The notes beneath the pieces were generated by a model. The model saw only the letters and a program-made list of their open reading frames with translations, did not search any database and had not been told where the DNA came from. Positions 27,266-36,463 of a stretch of 64,000 nucleotides of DNA are shown one piece after another. The translations under genes and the position numbers were made by a program. The first letter of the stretch is position 1, and each line of letters opens with the position of its first letter. Source of the stretch: Terasakiella brassicae (GTDB taxonomy: Bacteria > Pseudomonadota > Alphaproteobacteria > Rhodospirillales > Terasakiellaceae); assembly GCF_014641495.1 (NCBI RefSeq), contig NZ_BMHV01000001.1:186001-250000 (forward strand), in the 5' to 3' direction.

Positions 27266-29545
27266 GTGAAATATCGTCAACGCATGGCATCAATCGGTGC
27301 AGGACTGGCATTTGGTGTAACGGCAGCACTTGTAAGTGCACCTGCTCTCGCTGCAGGTTTGATCGAGGAAATCACGATCGTCGGCACACAACGTGTCGAA
27401 CCGGAAACAGTTAAAACCTATCTGACTTTTCAGGAAGGCGACACATTTAACTCTCGCCAGTTAAACCGTTCATTGAAAAAGCTGTTTGACACAGGGCTCT
27501 TTGCCGATGTTATCTTCAAACGCGAAGGCGGGAACCTTGTTATCAATCTGGTTGAAAACCCCGTCATCAACCGAATTGCGTTTGAAGGTAACCGCAAAAT
27601 CAAGAATGATACCTTAGAAACAGAAGTCACTTTACGTCCTCGCGTGGTCTATACGCGGACGCGTGTTCAACAGGATGTTGAACGTATTCTCACGCTTTAT
27701 CGTCGCAGCGGTCGCTTTGCCGCAACCGTTGAACCAAAAGTCATTCAACTCGACCAAAACCGGGTCGATCTTGTCTTTGAAATTAAAGAAGGCCTGCCCA
27801 CCGGGATTGAAAAAATCCGCTTCGTCGGTAACCATGAATATAGTGATGGTAAGCTTGGCGAAGTCGTGCGAACAAAAGAAACGCGTTGGTATAACTTCTT
27901 AACAGCCGATGACAATTATGACCCGGATCGCTTGAATTACGACAAGGAACTTTTGCGTCGTTTTTATCTTGCTCGCGGTTTTGCCGATTTTAAGGTTACG
28001 TCTGCCATCGCTGAACTCAGCCCATCGCGTGAAGAATTCTTCATTACTTATACCATTGATGAAGGTATTCGTTATGAAATCGATCAGGTAAACATCAATA
28101 ACACGCTCGAAGGTTTTGATGAAAAAACCGTTGCCGACATCCCCACTTTGGAAAACGGTGATTGGTATAATGCCGATGAAGTCGATAGCTCAATTGAAGA
28201 TTTAATTGATTCTATCGGCTTTCAAGGTTTCCCCTTTGTTCGTGTCACACCTTCCATTGACCGGGATGTCGAGAACAGAAAAATCAATCTCACCTTTAAT
28301 GTCGAGGAAGGCCCGCGTATATTCGTTGAACGAATTGATATTAAAGGGAACTTCCGTACCTTGGATGAAGTGGTTCGTCGCGAATTCCAACTCGTCGAAG
28401 GGGATGCGCTCAATACTGCCAAATTAAAACGCTCGGAAAAACGCATTAACGACTTAAACTTTTTTGAGAAAGTTGAAGTCTCACGTTCCCCGGGAAGCGC
28501 ACCTGACCAAACCGTTATTGACGTAACCGTTGCAGAAAAATCAACTGGTTCCTTATCAATCGGTGCCGGATATTCAAGTTCCGATGGCCCACTTGCTGAT
28601 TTTGGAATTTCCGAAGGCAATTTATTGGGTAAAGGGCAACGTCTCTCCTTTAGCGCCAGCATTGCTGCAGAGAAAACGCGCTTTAACATCGGCTTTACAG
28701 AGCCTTATTTTCTGGATCGTGAAGTTGCTGCCGGATTTGACCTTTACAAGATTACGGAAGAACGACAAGACGAAAGTTCTTATGACTCTTCAAGTGTCGG
28801 TTTTGCACTTCGTGCCGGATATCCAATCGGTGAGTATTTAACCCAAAGCTGGAGCTATGGACTGGACCAAACCACCGTTGAAAATGTTCCAACTTCAGCC
28901 TCTCGACTTATCAAAAGCCAAGAAGGCGATGAAATTACCTCTTCGATTTCTCACGCTCTGACATATGACGTTCGTGATAGCAAAATCCTCCCTACGGAAG
29001 GGTACAAAATTTCCCTTTCCAACAAAGTCGCAGGTCTTGGAGGGACAACTTATTATCTCAGAAATCAGATGAATGGTGCATACTATTACCCTATTGGCGA
29101 CCAATGGATTGTAAGTACAAAAGCAACCTTGGCTCATATTTTGGGATTAGGGGATGACGTTAATATGCAAGACCGTTTCTTCCTTGGCGGTCAGAACTTG
29201 CGCGGCTTTGAAGATAATGGTGTTGGCCCGAGAGATTCTGCTTCAACAGACTCTTTGGGTGGCGAATATATGTTTAACGGCAGTACAGAAATGCGTTTTC
29301 CCTTGGGCTTGCCCAGCGAATATCAAATCGCAGGCACACTCTTTGGTGACTATGGTATATTGACAGAATTAACTCCTAAAGATGCCAACACAATTGATAA
29401 AAATGCCTTGCGCGCCTCAGTTGGCGTTGGGATATCCTGGGTCTCTCCGATGGGGCCAATTGGTCTGGATTGGGCATTCCCTGTCCTTAAAGAAGACCAC
29501 GATAAAACCGAATCTTTCCGTTTCTCTTTTGGAACCCGTTTCTAG
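27266..29545 (+). CDS. bamA: outer membrane protein assembly factor BamA
   Basis: Core of the beta-barrel assembly machine in the outer membrane. The 759-aa protein has a signal peptide (about residues 1-29, cleaved after ALA-A), five POTRA domains (to about residue 420), and a 16-strand barrel ending in phenylalanine (FSFGTRF), the outer-membrane export signal. The GTG start at 27266 has GGGGGA upstream. skp follows after 10 bp; it delivers barrel substrates to this machine. Confidence 0.97.
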   Translation: MKYRQRMASIGAGLAFGVTAALVSAPALAAGLIEEITIVGTQRVEPETVKTYLTFQEGDTFNSRQLNRSLKKLFDTGLFADVIFKREGGNLVINLVENPVINRIAFEGNRKIKNDTLETEVTLRPRVVYTRTRVQQDVERILTLYRRSGRFAATVEPKVIQLDQNRVDLVFEIKEGLPTGIEKIRFVGNHEYSDGKLGEVVRTKETRWYNFLTADDNYDPDRLNYDKELLRRFYLARGFADFKVTSAIAELSPSREEFFITYTIDEGIRYEIDQVNINNTLEGFDEKTVADIPTLENGDWYNADEVDSSIEDLIDSIGFQGFPFVRVTPSIDRDVENRKINLTFNVEEGPRIFVERIDIKGNFRTLDEVVRREFQLVEGDALNTAKLKRSEKRINDLNFFEKVEVSRSPGSAPDQTVIDVTVAEKSTGSLSIGAGYSSSDGPLADFGISEGNLLGKGQRLSFSASIAAEKTRFNIGFTEPYFLDREVAAGFDLYKITEERQDESSYDSSSVGFALRAGYPIGEYLTQSWSYGLDQTTVENVPTSASRLIKSQEGDEITSSISHALTYDVRDSKILPTEGYKISLSNKVAGLGGTTYYLRNQMNGAYYYPIGDQWIVSTKATLAHILGLGDDVNMQDRFFLGGQNLRGFEDNGVGPRDSASTDSLGGEYMFNGSTEMRFPLGLPSEYQIAGTLFGDYGILTELTPKDANTIDKNALRASVGVGISWVSPMGPIGLDWAFPVLKEDHDKTESFRFSFGTRF

Positions 29546-29555
29546 GATCTGATAT

Positions 29556-30110
29556 ATGACTTTTCTACGGCAACTACCTGTTCTTACTCTTCTCTGTGTT
29601 CTTATTTCAGGTGTTTTCTCTGGTGCGCAAGCGCAACAGCAAGTTCCTTTAAATATCGCAATTGTAAATATTGATAAAATTCTGGGAACAGCTGCTGCAC
29701 CCAAAAGTATCCTCGCACAGATTAAACAAATCCGAGATACTTACCGTCAGGAAGTTCAAAAAGAAGAAGAAGCTCTTCGTCAAGCAAACCAGGAACTTGC
29801 CCAAAAGCAAAGCCTGTTAAGCCCGGAAGCCTTTAAAGAAGAACGCCGCAAGTTCGAACAAAATGTACTGGCTGTACAAAAAAAGGTTCAACAAAAAAAC
29901 CTGAGCTTGCAGAACGCACAACAAGATGCACAAAATCAGGTGCAATCTGCCCTGCGTGATGTTGTTCTCGAGATTTCCAAAGAAAAAGGATACACATTGG
30001 TCTTGCGCCGCAATCAAACCGTAATTGTTGCCGATCCGCTTGATATTACGGATCAAGTTATTGCTGCGCTGGACAAGAAGTTGCCTAAAGTCACAGTGTC
30101 ACCGAAGTAA
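29556..30110 (+). CDS. skp: periplasmic chaperone Skp/OmpH family
   Basis: Periplasmic holdase for unfolded outer-membrane proteins. The 184-aa protein has a signal peptide cleaved near residue 26 (AQA before QQQ), a short beta body (NIAIVNIDKIL) and a long charged, glutamine-rich coiled coil (about residues 60-140) that forms the jellyfish-like tentacles. It lies between bamA and lpxD, as in most proteobacteria. Confidence 0.93.
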   Translation: MTFLRQLPVLTLLCVLISGVFSGAQAQQQVPLNIAIVNIDKILGTAAAPKSILAQIKQIRDTYRQEVQKEEEALRQANQELAQKQSLLSPEAFKEERRKFEQNVLAVQKKVQQKNLSLQNAQQDAQNQVQSALRDVVLEISKEKGYTLVLRRNQTVIVADPLDITDQVIAALDKKLPKVTVSPK

Positions 30111-30114
30111 TCCA

Positions 30115-31128
30115 ATGGCTGACGACCGATTTTTTAAAAAACAAGGGCCTTTTACAGCGCAGCATCTTGCAGAAATTGCATCTGCTGAATTACGCGGCGA
30201 TGCGGATTTGCTTATAAATGATGTTGCCGCTTTGGATCAGGCCGGTTCAGATCAACTTTCTTTTTTAGATAATAGAAAATATCTGGAAACCTTTTGTAAC
30301 AGCCAAGCAGGCCTTTGCCTTGTTCATCCAGACCTTGCCGACAAAGCCCCTATGGGAATGGCTCTCCTGATTACACCAGAGCCCTATATGGGGTATGCAA
30401 AAATTGCATCGACCTTTTACCCGGTTCCTCATGTTGATGGATTTATCTCTGAGCGGGCAAGTGTTGCCGCAAATGTAGAAATTGGGGAAAGTGTGCGCAT
30501 TGACGCAGGGGCTTATATTGGCGAAAACGTAAAAATTGCGGCAAATAGCTGGATTAAAGCAAACGCAGCTATCCATGACGGTGTTGAAATTGGCAGCGAT
30601 TGTATTATTTCATCCAATGTCACCATTAGTCATGCCATTATTGGCAACGCGGTCACAATTCACCCCGGCTGTCAAATCGGACAGGATGGGTTTGGCTTTG
30701 CCAGTGGCCCGCAAGGTCATGTGCGTATTCCCCAACTGGGGCGTGTCATCATTCAGGACCACGTAAATATCGGGGCCAACTGCACAATTGACCGTGGTGC
30801 CGGGCCTGACACCATTATTGGTGCCGGGACCCAAATTGATAATCTGGTACAAATCGGTCACAATGTCCAACTTGGTATGGGATGCGTTATCGTGTCGCAA
30901 GCCGGTGTTTCAGGCAGTACAAAGGTCGGGAATTTTGTTGTCATTGCAGGCAAAGCCGGGATCGGTGGCCACTTGACAATCGGCGATGGCGTTACAGTTG
31001 CCGCCTGTGCCGGCGTAATGAGAAATATTGAAGCCGGGCAAACCGTTGGTGGTTTTCCTGCAATTCCGCAAAAAGAATGGTTACGTCAACAGGCAATGAT
31101 TGCCCGATTGACAAAAGGTAAAAAATAA
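30115..31128 (+). CDS. lpxD: UDP-3-O-acylglucosamine N-acyltransferase
   Basis: Third step of lipid A synthesis: N-acylation of UDP-3-O-acylglucosamine. The 337-aa protein has an N-terminal uridine-binding domain and a left-handed beta helix of hexapeptide repeats (about residues 100-300, repeated [ILV]-G-x4 units such as VEIGESVRIDAGAYIGENV). ATG 30115, 4 bp after skp, is taken as the start since the family N-terminus begins there. Confidence 0.96.
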   Translation: MADDRFFKKQGPFTAQHLAEIASAELRGDADLLINDVAALDQAGSDQLSFLDNRKYLETFCNSQAGLCLVHPDLADKAPMGMALLITPEPYMGYAKIASTFYPVPHVDGFISERASVAANVEIGESVRIDAGAYIGENVKIAANSWIKANAAIHDGVEIGSDCIISSNVTISHAIIGNAVTIHPGCQIGQDGFGFASGPQGHVRIPQLGRVIIQDHVNIGANCTIDRGAGPDTIIGAGTQIDNLVQIGHNVQLGMGCVIVSQAGVSGSTKVGNFVVIAGKAGIGGHLTIGDGVTVAACAGVMRNIEAGQTVGGFPAIPQKEWLRQQAMIARLTKGKK

Positions 31129-31142
31129 AGAGGGCACCACTT

Positions 31143-31598
31143 ATGTCTGAGCAAGAAGTTACATCCGTCGATATCATGCGTATCATGGAAATGATCCCAC
31201 ACCGTTATCCTTTTCTTTTGGTTGATCGGGTCGAAGATATCGTTTCGGGCGAAAGCGCAACCGGTATTAAAAATGTTACAATCAATGAACCGTTTTTCCC
31301 CGGCCATTTCCCATCAAAACCCGTTATGCCCGGTGTTTTGATCGTTGAAGCAATGGCCCAGACCGCTGCGGTACTTGTCGTTCATACAGAAGGCAAAGAC
31401 ATTGAAGGTAAATTGGTTTACTTCATGTCGATTGATGGCTGTCGTTTCCGCAAACCCGTTGGCCCGGGTGATACATTGAATATCAAAGTGCAAAAAGAAC
31501 GTCAGCGCGGCAATATCTGGAAATTTAAAGGCGAAGCCTATAGCGCAGGAAACCTGATGGCCGAAGCAACCATCACAGCAATGATCGTGAACGAATAA
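31143..31598 (+). CDS. fabZ: 3-hydroxyacyl-ACP dehydratase FabZ
   Basis: Dehydrates 3-hydroxyacyl-ACP in fatty acid elongation and competes with LpxA/LpxD for the same acyl-ACP, which explains its place among lpx genes. The 151-aa hot-dog-fold protein has the [11 protein letters not shown] motif, catalytic His55 in FFPGHFP and Glu69 in [10 protein letters not shown]. Its stop shares a base with the lpxA start. Confidence 0.97.
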   Translation: MSEQEVTSVDIMRIMEMIPHRYPFLLVDRVEDIVSGESATGIKNVTINEPFFPGHFPSKPVMPGVLIVEAMAQTAAVLVVHTEGKDIEGKLVYFMSIDGCRFRKPVGPGDTLNIKVQKERQRGNIWKFKGEAYSAGNLMAEATITAMIVNE

Positions 31599-32383
31599 TG
31601 GCTGAAATCCACCCAAGCGCCGTTGTCGCCCCGGAGGCAAAACTCGCCGATGGTGTAAAAATTGGTCCTTTCTGTATTGTGGGGCCTGACGTACAACTTG
31701 GTGAAAATGTTGAATTGCTTTCCCATGTGGTTATCGAAGGTAGAACAACCATTGGGAAAAACAACAAGATTTTTCCGTTTGCCTCAATCGGACACTGCCC
31801 ACAGGACCTGAAATACAATGGCGAACCATCCCGATTGGAAATTGGCGATAACAACACCATTCGGGAACATGTAACAATCAATCCAGGGACCGAAGGCGGC
31901 GGAATGCTGACTAAAATCGGCAGCAACTGCCTGATTATGGTCGGTGCCCATGTCGGCCATGACTGCCAGATCGGGGATCATGTTATTTTGGTCAACAATG
32001 CCACGTTGGCCGGACATGTGATTATTGAAAACTGGGCCATTATTGGCGGACTTTCTGCAGTTCATCAGTTCTGCCGGATCGGCCAACATGCCATGATCGG
32101 TGGTATGTCAGGCGTTGAAAATGATGTCATTCCTTATGGTTCAGTCACGGGCAACCGGGCACGATTGGGCGGGCTGAATATTGTCGGTTTAAAACGCCGC
32201 AATTTCGACCGCGAAGTTATCCATTCCATGCGCACGGCTTATCGTTTGTTGTTTGCCCAAGAAGGAACGATGGCAGAACGTGTTGAAGATGTTTATAGTA
32301 TGTACAAAGACATCGAACCCGTCATGGAAATCGTGAAATTTATCCGTCAGGATTCTTCGAGGGGCGTTTGTACGCCGAAATAA
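31598..32383 (+). CDS. lpxA: UDP-N-acetylglucosamine acyltransferase
   Basis: First step of lipid A synthesis, 3-O-acylation of UDP-GlcNAc. It is 261 aa: left-handed beta-helix hexapeptide repeats over the first 190 residues, with the catalytic histidine region MVGAHVGHDCQIGD, then a helical C-terminal domain (NFDREVIHSMRTAYRLLF). The one-base overlap with fabZ and 2-bp gap to lpxI imply a single message. Confidence 0.97.
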   Translation: MAEIHPSAVVAPEAKLADGVKIGPFCIVGPDVQLGENVELLSHVVIEGRTTIGKNNKIFPFASIGHCPQDLKYNGEPSRLEIGDNNTIREHVTINPGTEGGGMLTKIGSNCLIMVGAHVGHDCQIGDHVILVNNATLAGHVIIENWAIIGGLSAVHQFCRIGQHAMIGGMSGVENDVIPYGSVTGNRARLGGLNIVGLKRRNFDREVIHSMRTAYRLLFAQEGTMAERVEDVYSMYKDIEPVMEIVKFIRQDSSRGVCTPK

Positions 32384-32385
32384 TC

Positions 32386-33201
32386 ATGGCGGAAAAACTT
32401 GGATTACTAGCCGGTCGCGGCGACCTTCCCAAACGCATTATTCAACAATGCCTTAAAGAAGGTCGCCCTTTTCATATTGTGGCTTTTAACGGACAAACCG
32501 AACCGAAACTGGTTGATAGCTATCCCCATACATGGGTGCGTCTTGGCGCGGCTGGTAAAACACTGTCTGTTTTAAAAGAACAGGGTGCCAAAGACATCGT
32601 TATGGCAGGACGTATCAAGCGTCCTTCCATTGCAGCCTTGCGTCCCGATGCATGGACCTTGAAATTTCTGGCGAAAACCGGGGCAGGGGCATTTGGTGAT
32701 GATGGTCTGCTCAGTAAACTGATTGATGCCTTGGAAATAGAAGGCTTTCACGTTGTTGGTGCACATGAACTGTTAGATGACCTATTGGCGCCTGCAGGCA
32801 TCCTTGGACAGACTGAACCCGATGATCAGGCCAAGCGAGATATTGAAAAAGGTTTTACCATTGCGCACAACCTTGGTGATTTGGATATCGGCCAAGCTGT
32901 TGTTTTACAAGACGGCCTTGTTTTGGCGGTTGAAGCCATCGAAGGAACAGATGCCATGCTTTCGCGTTGTGCAGAACTTAAGCGTGAAGGCCTCGGTGGT
33001 GTATTAATAAAAGCCAAAAAGCCCAATCAGGAAAACCGCGCCGATTTACCTACGATCGGAGTTAGAACCATAGAAAACGCCCATCGCGCCGGATTGCGTG
33101 GCATCGCCGTAGAAGCCAACGCAACCATCATTGTCGATTTGCAAGGGGTTACTGACAAGGCGGACGAGCTGGGGCTCTTTCTTATAGGTGTCGAAAAATG
33201 A
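32386..33201 (+). CDS. lpxI: UDP-2,3-diacylglucosamine diphosphatase LpxI
   Basis: Hydrolyses UDP-2,3-diacylglucosamine to lipid X, the alphaproteobacterial alternative to LpxH. The 271-aa DUF1009 protein begins GLLAGRGDLPKRI, includes KDIVMAGRIKRPS, and ends with EANATIIVDL and a LFLIG segment. ATG 32386 is preferred to the in-frame TTG at 32368, which would overlap lpxA. It sits exactly between lpxA and lpxB (4-bp ATGA overlap with the latter), filling the pathway step. Confidence 0.95.
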   Translation: MAEKLGLLAGRGDLPKRIIQQCLKEGRPFHIVAFNGQTEPKLVDSYPHTWVRLGAAGKTLSVLKEQGAKDIVMAGRIKRPSIAALRPDAWTLKFLAKTGAGAFGDDGLLSKLIDALEIEGFHVVGAHELLDDLLAPAGILGQTEPDDQAKRDIEKGFTIAHNLGDLDIGQAVVLQDGLVLAVEAIEGTDAMLSRCAELKREGLGGVLIKAKKPNQENRADLPTIGVRTIENAHRAGLRGIAVEANATIIVDLQGVTDKADELGLFLIGVEK

Positions 33202-34358
33202 CAGCGCCGCTAATCTATCTCATTGCGGGTGAACCGTCCGGTGATTTGCTGGGGGCACGTCTCATGCGCGCCCTTAAAGATAAAACCGGCGGAAATGTGC
33301 GGTTTTGCGGTGTTGGTGGCCCACATATGTGTGCCGAAGGCATGGAAAGCCTGTTTGATATGGCTGAATTGAGCGTCATGGGATTAACTGAAATTCTCCC
33401 GCATATTCCCAAGCTTTTAAATCGTATCAAGCAAACTGTTCTTGATGTTGAAACGCAAAAACCAGACTGCCTTATTACAATTGATGCACCGGGTTTTACC
33501 TTCCGCGTTGCCAAACAATTGAAAGGCAAGGGGATACCGCTTGTTCATTACGTTGCCCCAACCGTATGGGCCTGGAAACCGGGACGCGCCCAAAAAATCG
33601 CACAGTTTCTGGATCATTTAATGGTCTTGCTGCCGTTCGAACCACCTTATTTTGAAAAAGAAGGGCTCGCCACAACATTCGTCGGTCACAGTGTAATTGA
33701 AAGTAGCTTGGAAAGTATCGATGGGAATGCCTTTAAAGAACGTCACGGCATCCCGCAAGACGTCCCTCTCCTGTGTCTTTTGCCCGGTAGTCGCATGAGT
33801 GAGACCAGTCAGCTTTTGCCTGTGTATAAAATTGCCTTGAAGCAATTGAAAGAAAAGTTTCCGACCTTGCGTATCGTATTACCCACAGTCTCGAGCGTTG
33901 CACGTTATGTGAAAGAAACCACGGCTGACTGGGGCATCCCCATCCTGATTGTCGAAGGAAATGACGAGAAGTTTGGCGCTTTCAAAGCAGCAGATGTCGC
34001 ATTGGCCGCATCGGGAACAGTCAGTCTGGAACTGGCCCTTGCAAAAACGCCCAGCGTGATTACATATCGTCTGAAAAAAATCACGCATTTTATTGCCAAA
34101 CGACTTATTAAGGTAAAATACGCGAGTATCGTAAACCTGTTGCATAATAAGTATGTCATGCCGGAATTATTGCAAGACGAGTGCACACCGGATAACATCG
34201 TGCGCGAAGTCAGTCACATTCTGTCCAATCACGACAACAGCAAGACACAGTCAAATGAATTGGACAGCGCAATGAAGATGTTAGGACTAGGGAATGAGCA
34301 AAAACCCAGTGAACGGGCAGCTGAGTGCGTTCTGAACATTATCAATAAGGAAAGATAA
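33198..34358 (+). CDS. lpxB: lipid-A-disaccharide synthase
   Basis: Condenses lipid X with UDP-diacylglucosamine to form the lipid A disaccharide at the inner membrane face. It is a 386-aa GT-B type glycosyltransferase with the N-terminal AGEPSGDLLGARLM motif, GITEILPHIPK-like (GLTEILPHIPKLL), APTVWAWKPGR and LLPGSRMSE. It is the last lpx gene here; gloA follows after 3 bp. Confidence 0.96.
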   Translation: MTAPLIYLIAGEPSGDLLGARLMRALKDKTGGNVRFCGVGGPHMCAEGMESLFDMAELSVMGLTEILPHIPKLLNRIKQTVLDVETQKPDCLITIDAPGFTFRVAKQLKGKGIPLVHYVAPTVWAWKPGRAQKIAQFLDHLMVLLPFEPPYFEKEGLATTFVGHSVIESSLESIDGNAFKERHGIPQDVPLLCLLPGSRMSETSQLLPVYKIALKQLKEKFPTLRIVLPTVSSVARYVKETTADWGIPILIVEGNDEKFGAFKAADVALAASGTVSLELALAKTPSVITYRLKKITHFIAKRLIKVKYASIVNLLHNKYVMPELLQDECTPDNIVREVSHILSNHDNSKTQSNELDSAMKMLGLGNEQKPSERAAECVLNIINKER

Positions 34359-34361
34359 TCA

Positions 34362-34760
34362 ATGTCCGATTTCCGTTTTCTTCATACGATGATTCGTGTT
34401 TTTGACTTGGACAAGTCCATTCAGTTTTATACCGATATCCTCGGCATGACGCTTTTACGAAAAAATGACTACCCCGATGGGCAATTTACACTTGCCTTTG
34501 TCGGGTACGGTGACGAAAAAGACCACACCGTTATTGAACTGACCCATAACTGGGACCAAAATGAACCTTACGATCTCGGCAATGCCTTTGGGCATATGGC
34601 TTTGGGTGTTCCTGATATTTATAAAACGTGTGAAGATTTACGTAAAATCGGGGCAAAAATTGTTCGTGAACCCGGCCCAATGAAACACGGAACAACCGTC
34701 ATTGCCTTCATTGAAGACCCAGACGGGTATAAAATAGAACTGATTGAAACAAAACAATAA
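34362..34760 (+). CDS. gloA: lactoylglutathione lyase (glyoxalase I)
   Basis: Converts the methylglyoxal-glutathione hemithioacetal to S-lactoylglutathione. The 132-aa protein has the four metal ligands in the expected places: His8, Glu59 (TVIELTHN), His78 (FGHMALGV) and Glu126 (YKIELIE). The short form without the insertion of the human type points to a Ni/Co-dependent enzyme. It closes the long pyrH-to-lpxB string and is followed by a terminator. Confidence 0.94.
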   Translation: MSDFRFLHTMIRVFDLDKSIQFYTDILGMTLLRKNDYPDGQFTLAFVGYGDEKDHTVIELTHNWDQNEPYDLGNAFGHMALGVPDIYKTCEDLRKIGAKIVREPGPMKHGTTVIAFIEDPDGYKIELIETKQ

Positions 34761-34766
34761 ACGGAT

Positions 34767-34798
34767 AAAGCCCTTTCAACATACGAGAGGGCTTTTTC
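34767..34798. terminator. terminator between gloA and argP
   Basis: AAAGCCCTTTC (34767-34777) pairs with GAGAGGGCTTT (34785-34795) over 11 bp with one G-T pair, with a T-rich tail on the plus strand. It sits between convergent genes. Confidence 0.82.
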
Positions 34799-34799
34799 T

Positions 34800-35699
34800 T
34801 TACTCTTTAATTTTTGCCAATTCCATCATGGCAATCGCTTGTGTAACATTCACCACCGCTTTTAACATCTGGCTATCAATATTGTGATAATGCAGGTACA
34901 ACGGGCGCGTTTCCAGTTTGTCACAAATTTTAATCAATTCGCCACTTTCCAGATACGGTTTTACCTGATTTTCCGGCACCAAAGCATAAGCCATACCGGT
35001 ACGGGTTACATTTACAAATCCTTCCGATGACGGAACGACATGCGTTGGAAATTCCCCGGCTGCAATACGGTAGTTCTTTTTCAGAAATCGTTGATGCAAA
35101 TCATCATCACGCCCAAAAATCACCGCAGGAGCTTTTCGAAGGGCACTTGGCGTTACCCCATCCGGGAAATAACGCTGGATAAAATCCAGTCGGGCAACAG
35201 TAACATATCGCATCGCGCCCAACGCCTTGACCTTACAGCCTTGAATACGTTTATCCTGCGTACTGACCGATGCCATGACCGTCCCTTGTTTTAAGAGGTC
35301 CAATGTATTTGTCTCATCGGCAACAGACAGATCTACAAGTAGATTATAATCCAAGAATAAAACTTCGGCGACCCGGACAAACCATGTTGCAAGACTATCG
35401 GCGTTAACCGCTAAAGAAACCCCTCTGAAATGGGTGTTTTCCAGACTGTCAGGCAGGTCTGTCAGAATTTCCTGTTCCAATAAGTTGACATGCTGAAAAT
35501 GGCGATACAAGCGTAAACCTGCATCCGTTGCCTTAATCGGTTTAGAACGCACGACAAGCGGTTGTGCAACCCGTTCTTCCAACAGCTTTATGCGTTGAGA
35601 GACAGCCGATTGCGTCATCCCCAATTCCTGAGCGGCCTTTTCAAAAGAGCCCAAACGAATGACCGCAGAGACGGCCTCAACCAATTTATAATCCAGCAT
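34800..35699 (-). CDS. argP: LysR-family regulator ArgP/LysG
   Basis: Transcription activator of a basic amino acid exporter. The 299-aa protein has an N-terminal winged HTH (SFEKAAQELGMTQSAVSQRIKLLEERV) and an effector-binding domain with the ArgP-like SLAVNADSLATW segment. It is divergently transcribed from argO with a 102-bp gap, the classic LysG-LysE/ArgP-ArgO arrangement. In that system lysine or arginine acts as the effector. Confidence 0.92.
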   Translation of the reverse strand: MLDYKLVEAVSAVIRLGSFEKAAQELGMTQSAVSQRIKLLEERVAQPLVVRSKPIKATDAGLRLYRHFQHVNLLEQEILTDLPDSLENTHFRGVSLAVNADSLATWFVRVAEVLFLDYNLLVDLSVADETNTLDLLKQGTVMASVSTQDKRIQGCKVKALGAMRYVTVARLDFIQRYFPDGVTPSALRKAPAVIFGRDDDLHQRFLKKNYRIAAGEFPTHVVPSSEGFVNVTRTGMAYALVPENQVKPYLESGELIKICDKLETRPLYLHYHNIDSQMLKAVVNVTQAIAMMELAKIKE

Positions 35700-35702
35700 T
35701 TA

Positions 35703-35717
35703 ATAAGCTCATCTTAT
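35703..35717. promoter_or_regulatory. ATAAG-N5-CTTAT dyad in the argP-argO gap
   Basis: A perfect 5-bp inverted repeat with LysR-type spacing lies directly upstream of the argP ATG. It is a plausible regulator contact or autoregulatory site. The activation site for argO may lie elsewhere in the 102-bp gap. Confidence 0.35.
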
Positions 35718-35801
35718 CGACATTAAGCACTATTCACTTCTATTTATAGGACCAATTGGTTAAAAATCTATCTACAAATTAAGTAAACCAAAGGGTTAAG
35801 T

Positions 35802-36401
35802 ATGATTTCAGCTTTTGTTTCCGGGTTGGCGATCGGTGCGGGGTTAATTATTGCAATCGGGGCACAAAATGCCTTTGTGCTGGGCCAAGGCTTACGCCGC
35901 CAATATCATATTATGGTCGCGGCTATCTGCGCAATCTGCGATATTCTTTTGATTTCCGCCAGTGTTGCCGGCTTAGGTGCCTTAATATCGGCAAGCCCCG
36001 TCTGGACAGATATCATGGCGTGGGGTGGGGCACTTTTTCTGGGGTGGTACGGCTTCCAAAGTTTCAAAAGCCTTTTCCGTGACCACAAGCTTAAACAAGA
36101 CAAGTCACACGGGAAATCACGCCGCGAGATCTTCTTCTATACCATCGCCGTCACCCTGCTTAATCCGCATGTCTATTTGGACACTGTCGTGCTCTTGGGG
36201 GGAATTGCGGCACAATACGACACACAAGAACGCCTCTATTTCGGATTTGGGGCCATCTGTGCAAGCATTCTCTGGTTTTCCCTGATCTCCCTTGGGGCGG
36301 CATGGGCATCGCCTCATCTGCAACGCCCGATCACATGGAAAGTCATCGATGCGGTCACGGGAGTTATGATGTGGAGTGTCGGTTTATCGTTAATTTTATA
36401 A
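35802..36401 (+). CDS. argO: LysE/ArgO-family amino acid exporter
   Basis: Inner-membrane exporter of lysine/arginine or toxic analogues. The 199-aa protein has about six TM segments and the family motifs IGAQNAFVLGQGLRRQYHI near residue 20 and LNPHVYLDTVVLLG in the middle. It is paired divergently with argP. The match to E. coli ArgO is close over the full length, but lysine versus arginine preference cannot be read from sequence. Confidence 0.92.
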   Translation: MISAFVSGLAIGAGLIIAIGAQNAFVLGQGLRRQYHIMVAAICAICDILLISASVAGLGALISASPVWTDIMAWGGALFLGWYGFQSFKSLFRDHKLKQDKSHGKSRREIFFYTIAVTLLNPHVYLDTVVLLGGIAAQYDTQERLYFGFGAICASILWFSLISLGAAWASPHLQRPITWKVIDAVTGVMMWSVGLSLIL

Positions 36402-36405
36402 AATA

Positions 36406-36437
36406 AAAAAGCCGCCCGAATGTTCGAGCGGCTTTTT
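36406..36437. terminator. bidirectional terminator between argO and gltA
   Basis: AAAAAGCCGC (36406-36415) pairs with GCGGCTTTTT (36428-36437), with an inner CGAA/TTCG extension and A/T tracts on both sides, so it can serve both convergent genes. Confidence 0.9.
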
Positions 36438-36463
36438 ATCAGAACAGAAAGCTTGTTCGTATT

